A DNA stretch of 22,679 nucleotides from an uncultured Clostridium sp. (GTDB lineage Bacteria; Bacillota; Clostridia; TANB77; CAG-508). Shown here piece by piece: positions 22,674-22,679 of this stretch. The stretch lies in NCBI GenBank assembly GCA_946497585.1, contig CAMMLF010000006.1, positions 1-22,679 on the forward strand, written 5' to 3'. The translations under genes and the position numbers were made by a program. Below the pieces are notes generated by a model, which worked only from the letters and a program-made list of their open reading frames with translations, was not told where the DNA came from and made no database searches. The first letter of the stretch is position 1, and each line of letters starts with the position of its first letter.

Positions 22674-22679
22674 GCTACT

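Noticed and set aside
1..22679. Alternative genetic code with TGA as tryptophan, suggested by the low GC
   Set aside because: VirD4, the ABC exporter and the M23 peptidase end naturally at TGA, with the next gene overlapping the stop, and conserved tryptophans use TGG.

Overview
The window looks like a very AT-rich Bacillota genome (Clostridia-like or a related uncultured gut lineage). Genes are packed head to tail, Shine-Dalgarno sites are strong (GGAGG), GTG and TTG starts are common, and TGA is used as a stop. It carries a SpoVG-family protein, a class B sortase and a Gram-positive style conjugation machine. About 18 kb of it (roughly 2.3-20.65 kb, all on the minus strand) reads as most of the transfer module of an integrative conjugative element or related mobile element. 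No relaxase, integrase or attachment site is visible, so mobility and element ends are inferred. Coordinates rise on the plus strand, so the mobile operon is transcribed from right to left.

Layout. 1-1569: four minus-strand genes: the 5' part of a serine hydrolase (beta-lactamase/PBP family) cut by the window edge, then three unrecognised genes, two of them membrane proteins. 1630-1990: an HU-family DNA-binding protein on the plus strand with its own promoter and a shared terminator. 1988-2282: a small membrane-anchored protein with its own promoter. 2297-6380: winged-helix-like protein, three-part S1-domain protein, VirD4-type coupling ATPase and a second winged-helix-like protein, mostly overlapping. 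6398-7454: nested hairpins, a divergent RusA-like resolvase, a terminator and a SpoVG-family protein. 7529-13520: surface module, with a roughly 1,400-residue thioester/CnaB adhesin broken by two single-base frameshifts, a secreted zinc-ribbon-like protein, a class B sortase with an abnormal start, and a 44-residue membrane peptide. 13513-19403: secretion channel (receiver-like protein, M23 endopeptidase, VirB6-like protein, VirB4 ATPase and its partner, PrgI/VirB3-like protein, VirB2-like pilin). 19404-20644: three genes, each broken by small indels at or near simple repeats, including a helix-turn-helix replication-type protein. 20680-22673: a short ORF overlapping the end of a heterodimer-type ABC exporter, probably flanking DNA.

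How it works together (inference). VirB4, VirB6-like, PrgI, pilin and M23 proteins would build the channel and open the wall. VirD4 would deliver DNA. The sortase would anchor the adhesin, whose thioester domain could bind a target surface covalently and stabilise mating contact. Winged-helix, SpoVG-like, RusA-like and S1 proteins would handle or regulate DNA and RNA.

Two patterns stand out. First, strong hairpins, four of them good intrinsic terminators, sit between genes and directly ahead of the next ribosome site, with no room for a promoter in between. That suggests attenuation or processive antitermination. Second, at least six small indels fall only in the surface module and the genes at the upstream end of the module, while the transport ATPases are intact. 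Decay, phase variation, slippage or assembly error could each explain it.
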